Shown here piece after piece: positions 20,801 through 27,836 of a stretch of 64,000 nt of DNA; the first letter of the stretch is position 1, and each line of letters begins with the position of its first letter. The stretch is taken from positions 62,001 through 126,000 of the forward strand of contig NZ_VJZP01000006.1 of NCBI RefSeq assembly GCF_007097265.1. Reading direction: 5' to 3'. Below the pieces are notes generated by a model. It was not told the DNA's origin. It saw nothing but the letters and a program-made list of their open reading frames with translations, and searched no databases. Position numbers and translations under genes: made by a program. The stretch comes from Flavobacterium gawalongense (GTDB lineage Bacteria; Bacteroidota; Bacteroidia; Flavobacteriales; Flavobacteriaceae).

Positions 20801-23327
20801 CCTTGAAGGTTAATATGGCAGGGTTTACCGGAAGAGTATTTTCAACCCAGTTGGCTGCCAGATTCAACGAAGTGGTAAGAGGTGTTGGACTCCATACCGA
20901 AGAGTTTGCACCTGGTACACCAAAGGCTTCAGCAGAATTGCCGCTTTCCTGTGAGGTTCCTACAGAAGAAACCACATAGTAATATGGATTACCACTGGTA
21001 ACATTTGTATCCTCATAGCTGTTAGTGCTAACAGTTGCAATCGTTGTATAAGGACCACCACTTACGGTACCACGTTTTACTTTGTATGAAGAAGCGCCCA
21101 AAGCAGTATCCCATGTAAGGCTGATACGGTCATTATGATTAGTTGCTACAGGACGACCTGGAATTGCAGGAGGAACCGACTCAAAAACTTCATTGGAAGT
21201 ACCGCTTTCATTATTCCCTGTAAGTGCAGTAATTACATAATAGTTATTCACCTCAGGTGTAGGAGCTACATCTGTAAAAGTGGTTCCCGTAATGCCTGTC
21301 TGGATAGTTGTATAGGTTCCTCCCGGTGTTAACGAACGTTTTACTGAATAACTGGTTGCGTTAACTGAAGCTGTCCAGTTAAGTTTAATTTGTGTAGTAT
21401 TAACAATCGATGCCAATGCTGAAGTTGGTGCTGCAGGTGCTTCACTATTAATCACTGTAAGGATTAATGTGGCTGTACCTGTTCCACTGGCATTGGTAGC
21501 AGTTATGGTAACTTCGTTTTGTCCTAATTCGGTAGCTGTACCAGAAATAATTCCAGTAGCTGTATCAACGCTAAGTCCTGCCGGCAATCCGCTGGCACTG
21601 TAAGAAGATGGACTGGCACTAGCAATGATGTTATAGCTAAAAGGCGTGCCAATGGTAGCTGTAGCTGTGGTAGCACTGCTAATCTCCGGAGATCCGGCAG
21701 CTGCGGTTTGACTAAATGCCACATTACTGAACGTAGCAGTGTTTTGTGCCGATGTATTATTAGAAAGGGTATAAAATCCCGCATACAAATTAGTTGGGAA
21801 ACCGGTAGCTGAATACCAGCAACCATCATTAGTCCAGTTAACACCATCTTGCGAATGATACACAAATATACGGGTGTTAACACGTTCAATTTTTAACCAC
21901 CAAGGTGCTTTGGGTTGCCAATGTCTTCCGGCACCGCCGGTAGCGTTAAGAAAAAGATCCCAGTAAGCAGAACCTGGTGCAAGTGATTCGCGTAACATCA
22001 CGCCGCAGCCTCCAGTAGTGAGCGACATATTATCCACTTTTACTACCAGACCAGCATCACCACTAACTTTTTTGAAATTGAAACTAAAGGCAGTACTGGT
22101 GGAAGTTCCGGCAGCTTTAAGTGTCCAGATTCCGTTATTGAACGAAGCGCTGCTTGCTAATCCTGTATTACCAATATCTATATTGGTCAGGTTGCTCACT
22201 GGTTGCACATGATCGGCAGGATAATATACAGGAGGCAAACTAACTGCGGTAGAAGTATCTGACGATTTTAGATATAAGAAATCACCACCGGCGCCACCCA
22301 GTGCAGCACGCATTCTGTCGGTGTTAGGGGTTGGTATTCCCTTACGCACATTATAAGCACTATAAATAAGGTTTGTCATATCGCCAGCTACTGCTCCGGG
22401 CTGAATTCCCCAGCTGGTCCAATAACTTGCATAACCTCCAAAGGGGATATAGGTCATGGTAGCTCCGTCAAAAGCGTATTTATGGTACAATTCGCCGATA
22501 GCCAATACTCGATTGTCCAACTCAGAAAACATATCTACATTTTGTTTGTAGGCAACTTCTGCACCCCAGGCTAAAGCTGCGGCCTGCACACGCCAGTGGT
22601 CGTCGCGGCCTGTATCACCTACTTCGCCATTGGGTAGCGAGTTACGCATACCTCCACCGGCGTCCATTCTGTATACTTCCACCGCCTGGTTAAATTTGGT
22701 GACATCATTACAAAATACGGCTGCGGCCAGGGCTATTTTCAGCTGAAGAGCTCCTTTGTTCTGGTCGCGTAATGGATAAGGTACCCAGGAAGTAGGGAAT
22801 AACACCTGAGAAAAATACTTTTCTACATGGTCTGTATTTGCCTGGGTCCAGCCGGGATAAGTATATCGGAGTATTTCGGCACCAGTAGCCCAGTACTGGA
22901 CATAGTCTCCAATATCCAGCATAGATTCATTACCGCCCCAGGTGGTATTGGTTACTGCCCAGGCATCAAGCATATCAGTAGCTTTTTTGGCATAAGCAGC
23001 ATCACCGGTAAACCACCACATAAATGCCAGGTTGTGTATGGCAATCATGTCACTCTTCCATTGTTCATTATTCAAGTTTGGAGCACGGCTTACTGTTGCC
23101 TGCGGTGCACCAGGAGTGTAGCTTAGTTGAGAACGATAGTTGCTTTTAAAAGCATTATAAGCCGAAAGCCAGGGTTCCTTGGTAATATTGACCTTCAGCT
23201 GATCCAAATCGGTCTGGGTAAAAGGGATACCCGGATGTACGAACGGTTGTTGTGCTGAAATCTGCTGGGTAAACCCGAGAATCAGCAACAAGGTTCCATA
23301 CAGAAAGATGGAGTAAATTTTTTTCAT
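14802..23327 (-). CDS. Giant T9SS-exported multidomain protein with alginate-lyase-like N-terminus
   Basis: 2841 residues. Signal peptide 1-26 (to ISAQQ). Residues about 30-370 resemble the alginate lyase (alpha/alpha-barrel) superfamily: HNLAFMWWFTGD, YPLRDQNKGALQ, GRDDHWRVQAAALAWGAEV. Next come a concanavalin-like domain (about 380-545), a putative-Ig domain and two FN3 domains (545-805), a long stretch of autotransporter-associated beta-strand repeats (about 809-1320), then two copies of a putative-Ig/FN3/LamG/Ig-like block (about 1332-1780 and 1783-2230). A further Ig-like repeat, six 46-residue calcium-type repeats (2315-2582), a SprB-like domain and a Por secretion C-terminal sorting domain (PNPVTTLLNV ... 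GMYFLNI ... KKIIKE, about 2765-2841) follow. The CTD predicts T9SS export and surface attachment. It probably degrades or binds an acidic glycan; the lyase activity is inferred from the fold only. Its own promoter is at 23699-23736. Confidence 0.9.
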   Translation of the reverse strand: MKKIYSIFLYGTLLLILGFTQQISAQQPFVHPGIPFTQTDLDQLKVNITKEPWLSAYNAFKSNYRSQLSYTPGAPQATVSRAPNLNNEQWKSDMIAIHNLAFMWWFTGDAAYAKKATDMLDAWAVTNTTWGGNESMLDIGDYVQYWATGAEILRYTYPGWTQANTDHVEKYFSQVLFPTSWVPYPLRDQNKGALQLKIALAAAVFCNDVTKFNQAVEVYRMDAGGGMRNSLPNGEVGDTGRDDHWRVQAAALAWGAEVAYKQNVDMFSELDNRVLAIGELYHKYAFDGATMTYIPFGGYASYWTSWGIQPGAVAGDMTNLIYSAYNVRKGIPTPNTDRMRAALGGAGGDFLYLKSSDTSTAVSLPPVYYPADHVQPVSNLTNIDIGNTGLASSASFNNGIWTLKAAGTSTSTAFSFNFKKVSGDAGLVVKVDNMSLTTGGCGVMLRESLAPGSAYWDLFLNATGGAGRHWQPKAPWWLKIERVNTRIFVYHSQDGVNWTNDGCWYSATGFPTNLYAGFYTLSNNTSAQNTATFSNVAFSQTAAAGSPEISSATTATATIGTPFSYNIIASASPSSYSASGLPAGLSVDTATGIISGTATELGQNEVTITATNASGTGTATLILTVINSEAPAAPTSALASIVNTTQIKLNWTASVNATSYSVKRSLTPGGTYTTIQTGITGTTFTDVAPTPEVNNYYVITALTGNNESGTSNEVFESVPPAIPGRPVATNHNDRISLTWDTALGASSYKVKRGTVSGGPYTTIATVSTNSYEDTNVTSGNPYYYVVSSVGTSQESGNSAEAFGVPGANSSVWSPTPLTTSLNLAANWVENTLPVNPAILTFKATTDSILTNDINDLIVSRLQFEAGADAYTISGNSLNLKNDLVNNSSNTQTLTTPLLLTDLLNVNSVANTALEGTISGTGSLMKSGTGILYVRGSNNVYSGNTTIFSGTLSAAGIGTGTASNPTAGPLGTGKIVMNGGALQATAGGDLNLYNDIEVLSERRSYMYEDVNSITLRGRLLGSGTLEHDGNDYAGLNLVGDNSEFTGTFISKLRSGKQRIRFGIPNSGSAKATWLLDANGIDCQSIGFSTGTLNFGALNGRGYIRVNAGGSPVISIGALNTYSSYGGTINANGSNVTVEKVGTGILEMWGNQAYGGTTTVKKGKLLINNSGTTGVFISPIIIEEGALGGFGLTQASATLGTGSGAGAILEPGFLKVGTLSVGALTLKADATYTPEINLGTAIGDQIKATSVNLLNSPVLAPISIAGTLTEGTNYTIIDNTGTLAINGTFKDLPEMSLVTIGGNNFRITYIGGTGNDVVLLDDRTVTVAITSVLEQTTLIGKPFSYTITAIKSPTSFNATGLPAGLSIDTASGIISGTPTVQGIFSVTLTASNETASNTKILSLKVLNTVVDGLIVAAGDAKNIIEWNPILNFSYNVKRSTTSGGPYTTVGTVTESKFTDTSITNGTAYYYVVSSIDSTGENPNSTEVKATPNIGQVTYLKFDELSGTRSIDSWGANHGTLNTTASRAEGRNGQALKLDGTSTSYATLPTGIVSTLADYSISAWVNMDALANWMRVFDFGTGTSKYMFLSAQAGTSGQVRFAIKNGGSEQGITYNYTVPLKTWTHFAITQSGSTCSMYINGALVASNTAITIKPSDLGSTNLNYLGKSQWNDPMFKGAIDEFKIYSRALTASEIAGSSVSQTITLNSIAQKVMGDDDFDLAATATSGLPVTYSSSNESVATIVNGKVHIVSTGTATITASQAGNSVYWPAPSQAKVLTVVITNDTQLTTLIGKPFTYTISNKALSNFTATGLPAGLSVDSVTGIISGTPTQFGAFSVTLTATNGSNTGSQIITLTVQNNVVSNVIVASGDAKNIIEWDPIQNFSYNIKRSTTSGGPYTTIGNTAGTKFTDTAISNGTIYYYVVSSIDGTTENSSSTEVVATPNIGQLTYLKFDEQSGTRAIDNWGANHGTLAATATRDTGKYSQSLKLDGTANAYATLPTGIVSTLTDFTISTWVRMDVKTTWMRAFDFGVSATAPTKYMFLTIQAGTNLMRYAIRNGGSEQQLTATYTLPLNTWTHFAITQTGSTCRMYINGALVATNTGVTIKPSTIGSTNQNYLGKSQFNDPLFKGSIDDFKIYSKALSASEIAESAKLSQTIALKATLQKEMADADFSPATATSGLAVSYTSSDTAVASIVDGKLHIIAPGTSTITASQAGNTDYNAAQTQTQVLTVVKKEQTISFASIGAKSISDADFDAGATASSGLPLTYSSSNTSVATIVDNKVHILSAGSAIITASQAGNDIYNAATSVSQPLTVNRTYYIDADRDGFGSTTSALFTVNVTPEGYATNNTDCNDSDATVHEPLQYYVDADKDGFGSTVTAMLCSSIAPEGYATNNTDCNDSDATVHEPLQYYVDADKDGFGSTVTAMLCSSVAPEGYATNNTDCNDSDATVHQPLQYYVDADKDGFGSTVTAMLCTSVAPQGYATNNTDCNDSDATVHQPIQYYVDADKDGFGSTVTAMLCSSVAPEGYATNNTDCNDSDATVHQPLQYYVDADKDGFGSSTTAMLCSSVAPEGYATNNTDCNDNQFLYADNDGDGLGSGNPVACGVTNHTDCDDTNAVQLTATIPNVYALNAAVDEKNTIYIGYGPTSLSITATPTGGTAPYTYTWSSNQTTPTIAVATAGMYTAVVTDAKGCQTTTSIVIKTINVQCGNSGDKVMVCHNGKEICVSSNSVQSHLDHGDKLGSCSTTAVSMVSKDISKVLISEENAAEDVTVYPNPVTTLLNVKVSEVHSGATLQLYNSLGMKVQSQALTTTSEVMSLERLPSGMYFLNITNGNETTVKKIIKE
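15582..16385 (-). repeat. Six tandem 138-bp repeats encoding Asp-rich 46-residue units
   Basis: Inside the giant gene, units start at minus-strand positions 16385, 16247, 16109, 15971, 15833 and 15695 (the last is 114 bp). Each encodes YYVDADKDGFGS, then a variable part with MLCSSVAPEGYATN, then NTDCNDSDATVH. The DxDxDG-like loop and DCNDxD loop resemble thrombospondin type-3/MopE-type calcium-binding repeats. The central four are nearly identical, which points to recent amplification. A degenerate seventh unit (YADNDGDGLGSG ... DCDDTN) follows. Confidence 0.93.
16650..19330 (-). repeat. Two-copy internal segmental duplication, offset about 1353 bp
   Basis: The block putative-Ig (LIGKPFSYTI / LIGKPFTYTI), FN3 (VASGDAKNIIEW / VAAGDAKNIIEW), LamG (YLKFDEQSGTRAID / YLKFDELSGTRSID) and Ig-like (LPVTYSSSNESVAT) occurs twice, the second about 451 codons after the first. 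Copies are clearly similar but diverged, so this duplication is older than the 138-bp repeats. Confidence 0.8.
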
Positions 23328-23698
23328 TGATTTTTTTTTAGATATGATTTGTGGTATTTAAATACAATTGAGCCATAGTTATTTTTTTATATAAAAAAGG
23401 TAGATTGTATTTGGTAGCTTCGGATGAATTTAACATATTATCATTAAATTCAATCGTATTTTTCTAAATGTTTTTTGATATAATTAGATAATAACTATCA
23501 CTTAAGTTTTATTTTTTTATTTCGTCATAGGCAATTTATTTTATTAAAATTTATCGTGTTATGTAAATCGTTTCTATAAATTTTTATAGATAGATAGATA
23601 TTATTATTCAGTCATTTTATAATATGGGTTTCTTTAAAATCTGTTCTGTTTTTTTACTTTTAAAGGCTTATGTATCAATCTTGTCTTTAGTATTTAAA
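23328..23698 (-). other. Long AT-rich leader of the giant-protein gene
   Basis: About 365 nt between the predicted transcription start (near 23692) and the ATG at 23327. No open reading frame of note. It contains a GATTGTATTT element at 23403-23412 and an AATACAATTG element near 23361, each matching half of the LacI-type palindrome in front of kduI, but not arranged as a palindrome. Function unknown. Confidence 0.4.
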
Positions 23699-23736
23699 CA
23701 AAATTATTGTTTAAAATTCATATAACTGTTCTGAAC
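23699..23736 (-). promoter_or_regulatory. Conserved-element promoter of the giant-protein gene
   Basis: On the minus strand GTTCAGAACAGTT (23736-23724) is followed by 17 bp and TAATTTTG (23706-23699), a match to the Bacteroidota -7 consensus TAnnTTTG. The same element and spacing occur at 29753, 32244 and 35870. It probably binds a shared activator (inference). Confidence 0.7.
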
Positions 23737-23965
23737 CATGCTGATGTAATTGTGTTTTTTGTTGTTTTTTAATAATAAAAAAACACTTAAAGTAATTTTA
23801 GGCGTAATTGGTTGTTAATTTTTTAAAATATTTAAGAAAGTGTAAAAACGGGTACTGTTGTTTGGGATGCTAGTTTGGGTAATGGAAAAGCGAGCGTCTG
23901 AAAAAAGAAATTACCTAATTTGACTTTTTATTCTATTCGGATAAATTATAAATCAGTTAAAAAAA

Positions 23966-23995
23966 AAACAGGAAATCGAGAAAGATTTCCTGTTT
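23966..23995 (-). terminator. Rho-independent terminator of the GH28-like operon
   Basis: A perfect 12-bp stem (AAACAGGAAATC / GATTTCCTGTTT) with a 6-nt loop, followed on the minus strand by a run of T. It lies 46 bp beyond the stop codon at 24042 and ends the hydrolase/lyase/GH28 operon. The strand between 23737 and 23965 shows nothing else. Confidence 0.9.
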
Positions 23996-24041
23996 TTGAA
24001 TGTTGGTTTGCGTGATACTTACCAGGTAATTTTTATAAGCA

Positions 24042-25475
24042 TTATTTTACGCCTTCGTTTAATGATTTGTAAACAAGTCCCTCTACATATAAACCTTCGT
24101 ATAATCTGGCAAAATCAGATAGTAGCATGTGGCGTTTATTAATAGATTGATCGGATATTTCAGTTCCGTTTATTTTTAAACCTTCGAATACAATGTTTTT
24201 AATACCGCGCTCTGGTGAATAGCCTTCAATAATCGAAAGGTTGGCATTTTTCCCGTTATAGCTCACGTTTTTAAAAAATACATTTTCGATTCCACGACCG
24301 GGAGCTTTTGCATATTTTTTATTAAAAGTGACGCGTAAATTGATAAGTTGTCCTTGTTCGAAATCTTCAACACGGATATTTTCAAAATAGATGTTTCGGG
24401 CTAAATTTTCGTCAGATACGTTAATAGACATGCAACCTTGGTAATTAATTTGGGGTTCATCATGATTCAAAATATCGATGTTTTCAAATTTTATGTTTTC
24501 GATTACTTCGGATTTGCCCGGCTCCGGATTTCCATGAGTTCCAATTAAAATCGGGTGAGCCACATCGGCCCAAAGCGTAGCATTTTGCACCGTTACATTT
24601 CGGCAATCTCCGAAAAACTTCCAACGATGTCCATAAATAGCGATGCAATCATCTGAATTTCTCATGAAAACACCATCAATTAACACATTGGTATTGGAAA
24701 ACAAATCAATACCATCGCCCCAACCTTTGGAACTGAAAGAGCGAATATTTTTTATAGTGAGATTTGTAGATTGACCACTGGATACGGTATAGTGATTTGG
24801 ATTTAGAAAAATTAGATCTTCAATTTGCACTTGATCCGAAAAATTCACACCCACACCATCATCGGCTTTATAAACAATTCCACGGCCACAAATGCGTACA
24901 TTTTTAATACTGTCACAATGAATGGAAGCTTTCAGGACTGCTCCTCCGGCGAGATAAACCGTTTTGCCACTTGGAACATGTAGGACATTGTTTTTTATTT
25001 TATGAAAGCCCGGAGCAAAATAAATTACTGATTTATCTTTGGGATTAGGTTTGTAAGTTTCGGGTGCATTAGTGAAAATTTGCAGATTGTGAAAAATGTC
25101 ACCATTGACTTCAACAGAAAGATTGCATGGTTTGGAAAGTGAAAATGTTAGTGTATTACCATTTATCACCGGTTGAAATCCATAAGACAATGGGCGAATA
25201 CGGGCCGATTGAACCGTTCCTCGATTGTAGGTTACAGAAAAATCGACAGTACCTTCAAAATCAAAATGTACCATAGAACTTTTGGCAACGTTATGCATGT
25301 CCACCAGTGCTTCATATTCATATAAATCCTGCCATTGACCACCGGGGATTCTCACTTTTACGGAAAAATCGTCATTATGAGGGATACTGTCTGATGCGGG
25401 AAATGTAATGAGTTGTTGTGCATTTAAACAAAAGTTGATATTAATCAATAGGAGAAGGATAACTATTTTTTTCAT
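24042..25475 (-). CDS. GH28-like right-handed beta-helix glycosidase, copy 2
   Basis: A 477-residue secreted protein (signal peptide to about residue 19, LNAQQ). It shares its whole length with the product of 12248-13696: N-terminal sandwich with RIRPLSYGFQPV and LSVEVNGDIFHNLQIF, then a beta-helix with GWGDGIDLF, MRNSDDCIAIYGH, HPILIGTHG, INYQGCMSIN and APGRGIENVFFKN. The GDGID, NSDDC and GTHG sites line up with the GH28 catalytic Asps and His, so this copy retains the acidic residue that copy 1 lacks. It probably cleaves a uronic-acid linkage or a related one. The gene is last in an operon, 31 bp after the heparinase-family gene. Confidence 0.82.
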   Translation of the reverse strand: MKKIVILLLLININFCLNAQQLITFPASDSIPHNDDFSVKVRIPGGQWQDLYEYEALVDMHNVAKSSMVHFDFEGTVDFSVTYNRGTVQSARIRPLSYGFQPVINGNTLTFSLSKPCNLSVEVNGDIFHNLQIFTNAPETYKPNPKDKSVIYFAPGFHKIKNNVLHVPSGKTVYLAGGAVLKASIHCDSIKNVRICGRGIVYKADDGVGVNFSDQVQIEDLIFLNPNHYTVSSGQSTNLTIKNIRSFSSKGWGDGIDLFSNTNVLIDGVFMRNSDDCIAIYGHRWKFFGDCRNVTVQNATLWADVAHPILIGTHGNPEPGKSEVIENIKFENIDILNHDEPQINYQGCMSINVSDENLARNIYFENIRVEDFEQGQLINLRVTFNKKYAKAPGRGIENVFFKNVSYNGKNANLSIIEGYSPERGIKNIVFEGLKINGTEISDQSINKRHMLLSDFARLYEGLYVEGLVYKSLNEGVK

Positions 25476-25506
25476 TGAATAAAGATTGAATTAATTTTAA
25501 TAAGAA

Positions 25507-27822
25507 TTATTTTTTCACGACAAATTTTGACAATTTAGAATCCGAATTATAATCGACTTGTGCCTTTTTGCCATTGACAATAACCGATTTCTGATTTTTT
25601 TCAGAATACATGGAAACAGTTACCTCATCTTGTCCCTGAAATTGCATATTTCGGTTGTCGCCGTCAAAATCAACTATGGTAAAAAATTTGGAAAGTGCAT
25701 GAATCAACGGTTTTCCATTTCTGCGTAAATAGCTACCATCGGAGATGAACAGTCGTTTTATGTTTTTTGGATTGCCGGTATCTGCACCTTCAGGAAATGT
25801 CAGCGCCATTAGGTAAGCATCCGTATCCCAGCCGTTCATTACGTTGAGACTATTGCGGTGTTTGATTCGGCCGTCGGCCAATAGGTTTAGGTAGATTTCC
25901 GTTGTCTGTCCATTTTGCGTTATTCGGATCCCTAAAAAATTTTTTCCGTCAAACCGTTCAATAATTGGTAATTTATCTTTGTTCTGATCATTCTTCAAGG
26001 TGATGGCAGTAATGAATTTGGTGCGGTTGGTTTCTTGAAAATGACTGATGGACCAATAGGGTTGTTTTACATCCGGTTCATGGTCTTTCAGTCCTGATTT
26101 TTCTTCTAGTCGCATTTTTTCCGGGAAGTCATGCGGTAATCCTCCATCAGGAAATGTCTCCGGATAAAGAGGACGAACCAATATTTCGGCATCACCATCT
26201 TTAACCGATAAATCCAAACCACGACGTTTTGATTCCCCATTGTAATGCAGCAACCATTCAAACTTTCCGGGTTCGTAGGATTCTAAATCGTCCATTACCA
26301 GAATTACATCACCTATCCATAAAAAATGGCGATAGTTACGGGAAAACCATTGTGAAGTAGGACCGGTGGCATCCGCATAAATGTATTTCATTTTGTCTGT
26401 TTCAAGCAAATTATAAAGGTGTCCTTCATTCTTTACTCCAAAATAAGGGTCTTTTCTGCTTTGTGCTTTTCCATTGAAAAGTGCGACATTGTGCGCTTCG
26501 CTCTGGCAGTAATATTCGGTGTATTCTGGTCTTCCGTAGGATGAATTTCCGGAGTCGATAAGCAGGTTTTTACCGTTGTGAAACAGGATGAAAGAGCCGG
26601 CATCTGCATGCGCATGGTTCCAAGTGGTACCACATTTGATCCCAAGCATAGTTGCATTGTCTTTCCATGAATTACGCAAAGTCGCCCAGCCTAAATCTGA
26701 AAATAGTTTTGATTCTGGCAAATCAGGGGCTTTAACTTCTTTTTGATTTGAAAAATCAGGGTGTAAAATCAAGCCTTGAGGACTATCCATTTCCAAACCT
26801 TCTTTGTCGGAACCTCTCATTGTTTTTTGCAAATACCAGGCATAACGATCTTTATGGACTCCCAGATTCCATAATAAAAGCACACAGGAGTTTCCATTTC
26901 GTTTGATGCTGCCGTCTCCAAAATTGACGGAAAGAGGAGTGTCTTTTGTGTAATAAGTGGTTTGAATAAAGAAGTCGGCCATTTTTTCCATGGCTGGAAC
27001 TTCGGGTAATTTTACTTCTGGAAGCACATTTTGGAAAGCATAACGAAAAAGCAGGTATTGCGAAAAACCGAAGCCGGCATAGTTGATGCTTTCATAAAAA
27101 CCACCATCGCGACCGAAAGTCCTTGGTTTGTTGTCCATGACATTTCCAGAAAAATTAACCCATTCTGTAACTGTTTCTGAAATTTCATTGGCCCATTTTT
27201 GAGCTTCCGGAATTTCGCCTTTTACTGCCAATGCTGCAAATCCAGCCATATCGACGCAAGCGCTCCACCAATTGTGTCCCATTGTGTCGAAAGTATGGAT
27301 GTTGGTTTCAGGTGAAAGCCAATCGTTCATTGCAGGTTTAATTCCTAATTTCACGATGCCTTCAGCAATTTGTTTTCGTTCGGATCGCGTGAGATAATTG
27401 TATGCACAATCATATCCGATGGCCATATAATAACTGGTATGGGCTGTTCCTAGTCCACCTTTCCATGGCGGAGAGCGTTGCAGTAAATCCTGTCCTTCCC
27501 AAGTTTGCTGACTGATGGAGTTTAGCAATACCTGTTTCATTCGTTCAGCAAAACGGGAGTCTCCAGTCATTCGATAAGCCAATCCCAGTTCCTGTAAATC
27601 TGGAGCACTAGACCGTTCCCGTTTAAGCATGTCTTCTGCTTTTTGTAACTGGTTTTCCCAAACTTTTTTGACCTCTGGATCATTTTTAATCTGTTCTTTC
27701 AAACGGGAAATATTGGCATCGGTATGCAATAAATATTTTCGCCCCTGAGCTGAAGCGGTGATACTAAATGCACAGATGATTATTAACAGTAAGTGCTTTT
27801 TCATTTTTCTACTATTATTCAT
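25507..27822 (-). CDS. Heparinase II/III family polysaccharide lyase (predicted)
   Basis: 771 residues. Export signal (KKHLLLIIICAFSITASAQ); the internal ATG at 27804 is an equally good start. Residues about 40-390 form an alpha/alpha toroid with MGHNWWSACVDMAGFAALAV and GRDGGFYESINYAGFGFSQY (the Tyr is a candidate catalytic residue). The C-terminal beta-sandwich half carries the family motif WNHAHADAGSFILFHNGKNL (around 405). Such enzymes cut uronic-acid-containing glycans by beta-elimination and leave the unsaturated uronate ends that the GH88 protein at 9528 would remove. Specific PL family and substrate are not determinable here. It is the middle gene of the operon that starts at 29459. 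Confidence 0.85.
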   Translation of the reverse strand: MNNSRKMKKHLLLIIICAFSITASAQGRKYLLHTDANISRLKEQIKNDPEVKKVWENQLQKAEDMLKRERSSAPDLQELGLAYRMTGDSRFAERMKQVLLNSISQQTWEGQDLLQRSPPWKGGLGTAHTSYYMAIGYDCAYNYLTRSERKQIAEGIVKLGIKPAMNDWLSPETNIHTFDTMGHNWWSACVDMAGFAALAVKGEIPEAQKWANEISETVTEWVNFSGNVMDNKPRTFGRDGGFYESINYAGFGFSQYLLFRYAFQNVLPEVKLPEVPAMEKMADFFIQTTYYTKDTPLSVNFGDGSIKRNGNSCVLLLWNLGVHKDRYAWYLQKTMRGSDKEGLEMDSPQGLILHPDFSNQKEVKAPDLPESKLFSDLGWATLRNSWKDNATMLGIKCGTTWNHAHADAGSFILFHNGKNLLIDSGNSSYGRPEYTEYYCQSEAHNVALFNGKAQSRKDPYFGVKNEGHLYNLLETDKMKYIYADATGPTSQWFSRNYRHFLWIGDVILVMDDLESYEPGKFEWLLHYNGESKRRGLDLSVKDGDAEILVRPLYPETFPDGGLPHDFPEKMRLEEKSGLKDHEPDVKQPYWSISHFQETNRTKFITAITLKNDQNKDKLPIIERFDGKNFLGIRITQNGQTTEIYLNLLADGRIKHRNSLNVMNGWDTDAYLMALTFPEGADTGNPKNIKRLFISDGSYLRRNGKPLIHALSKFFTIVDFDGDNRNMQFQGQDEVTVSMYSEKNQKSVIVNGKKAQVDYNSDSKLSKFVVKK

Positions 27823-27836
27823 TAATGAATATTTGA

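Noticed and set aside
23403..23412. Second LacI operator in front of the giant gene
   Set aside because: Only single half sites are present (GATTGTATTT, and AATACAATTG 40 bp away), not a palindrome; mentioned only as a hint.
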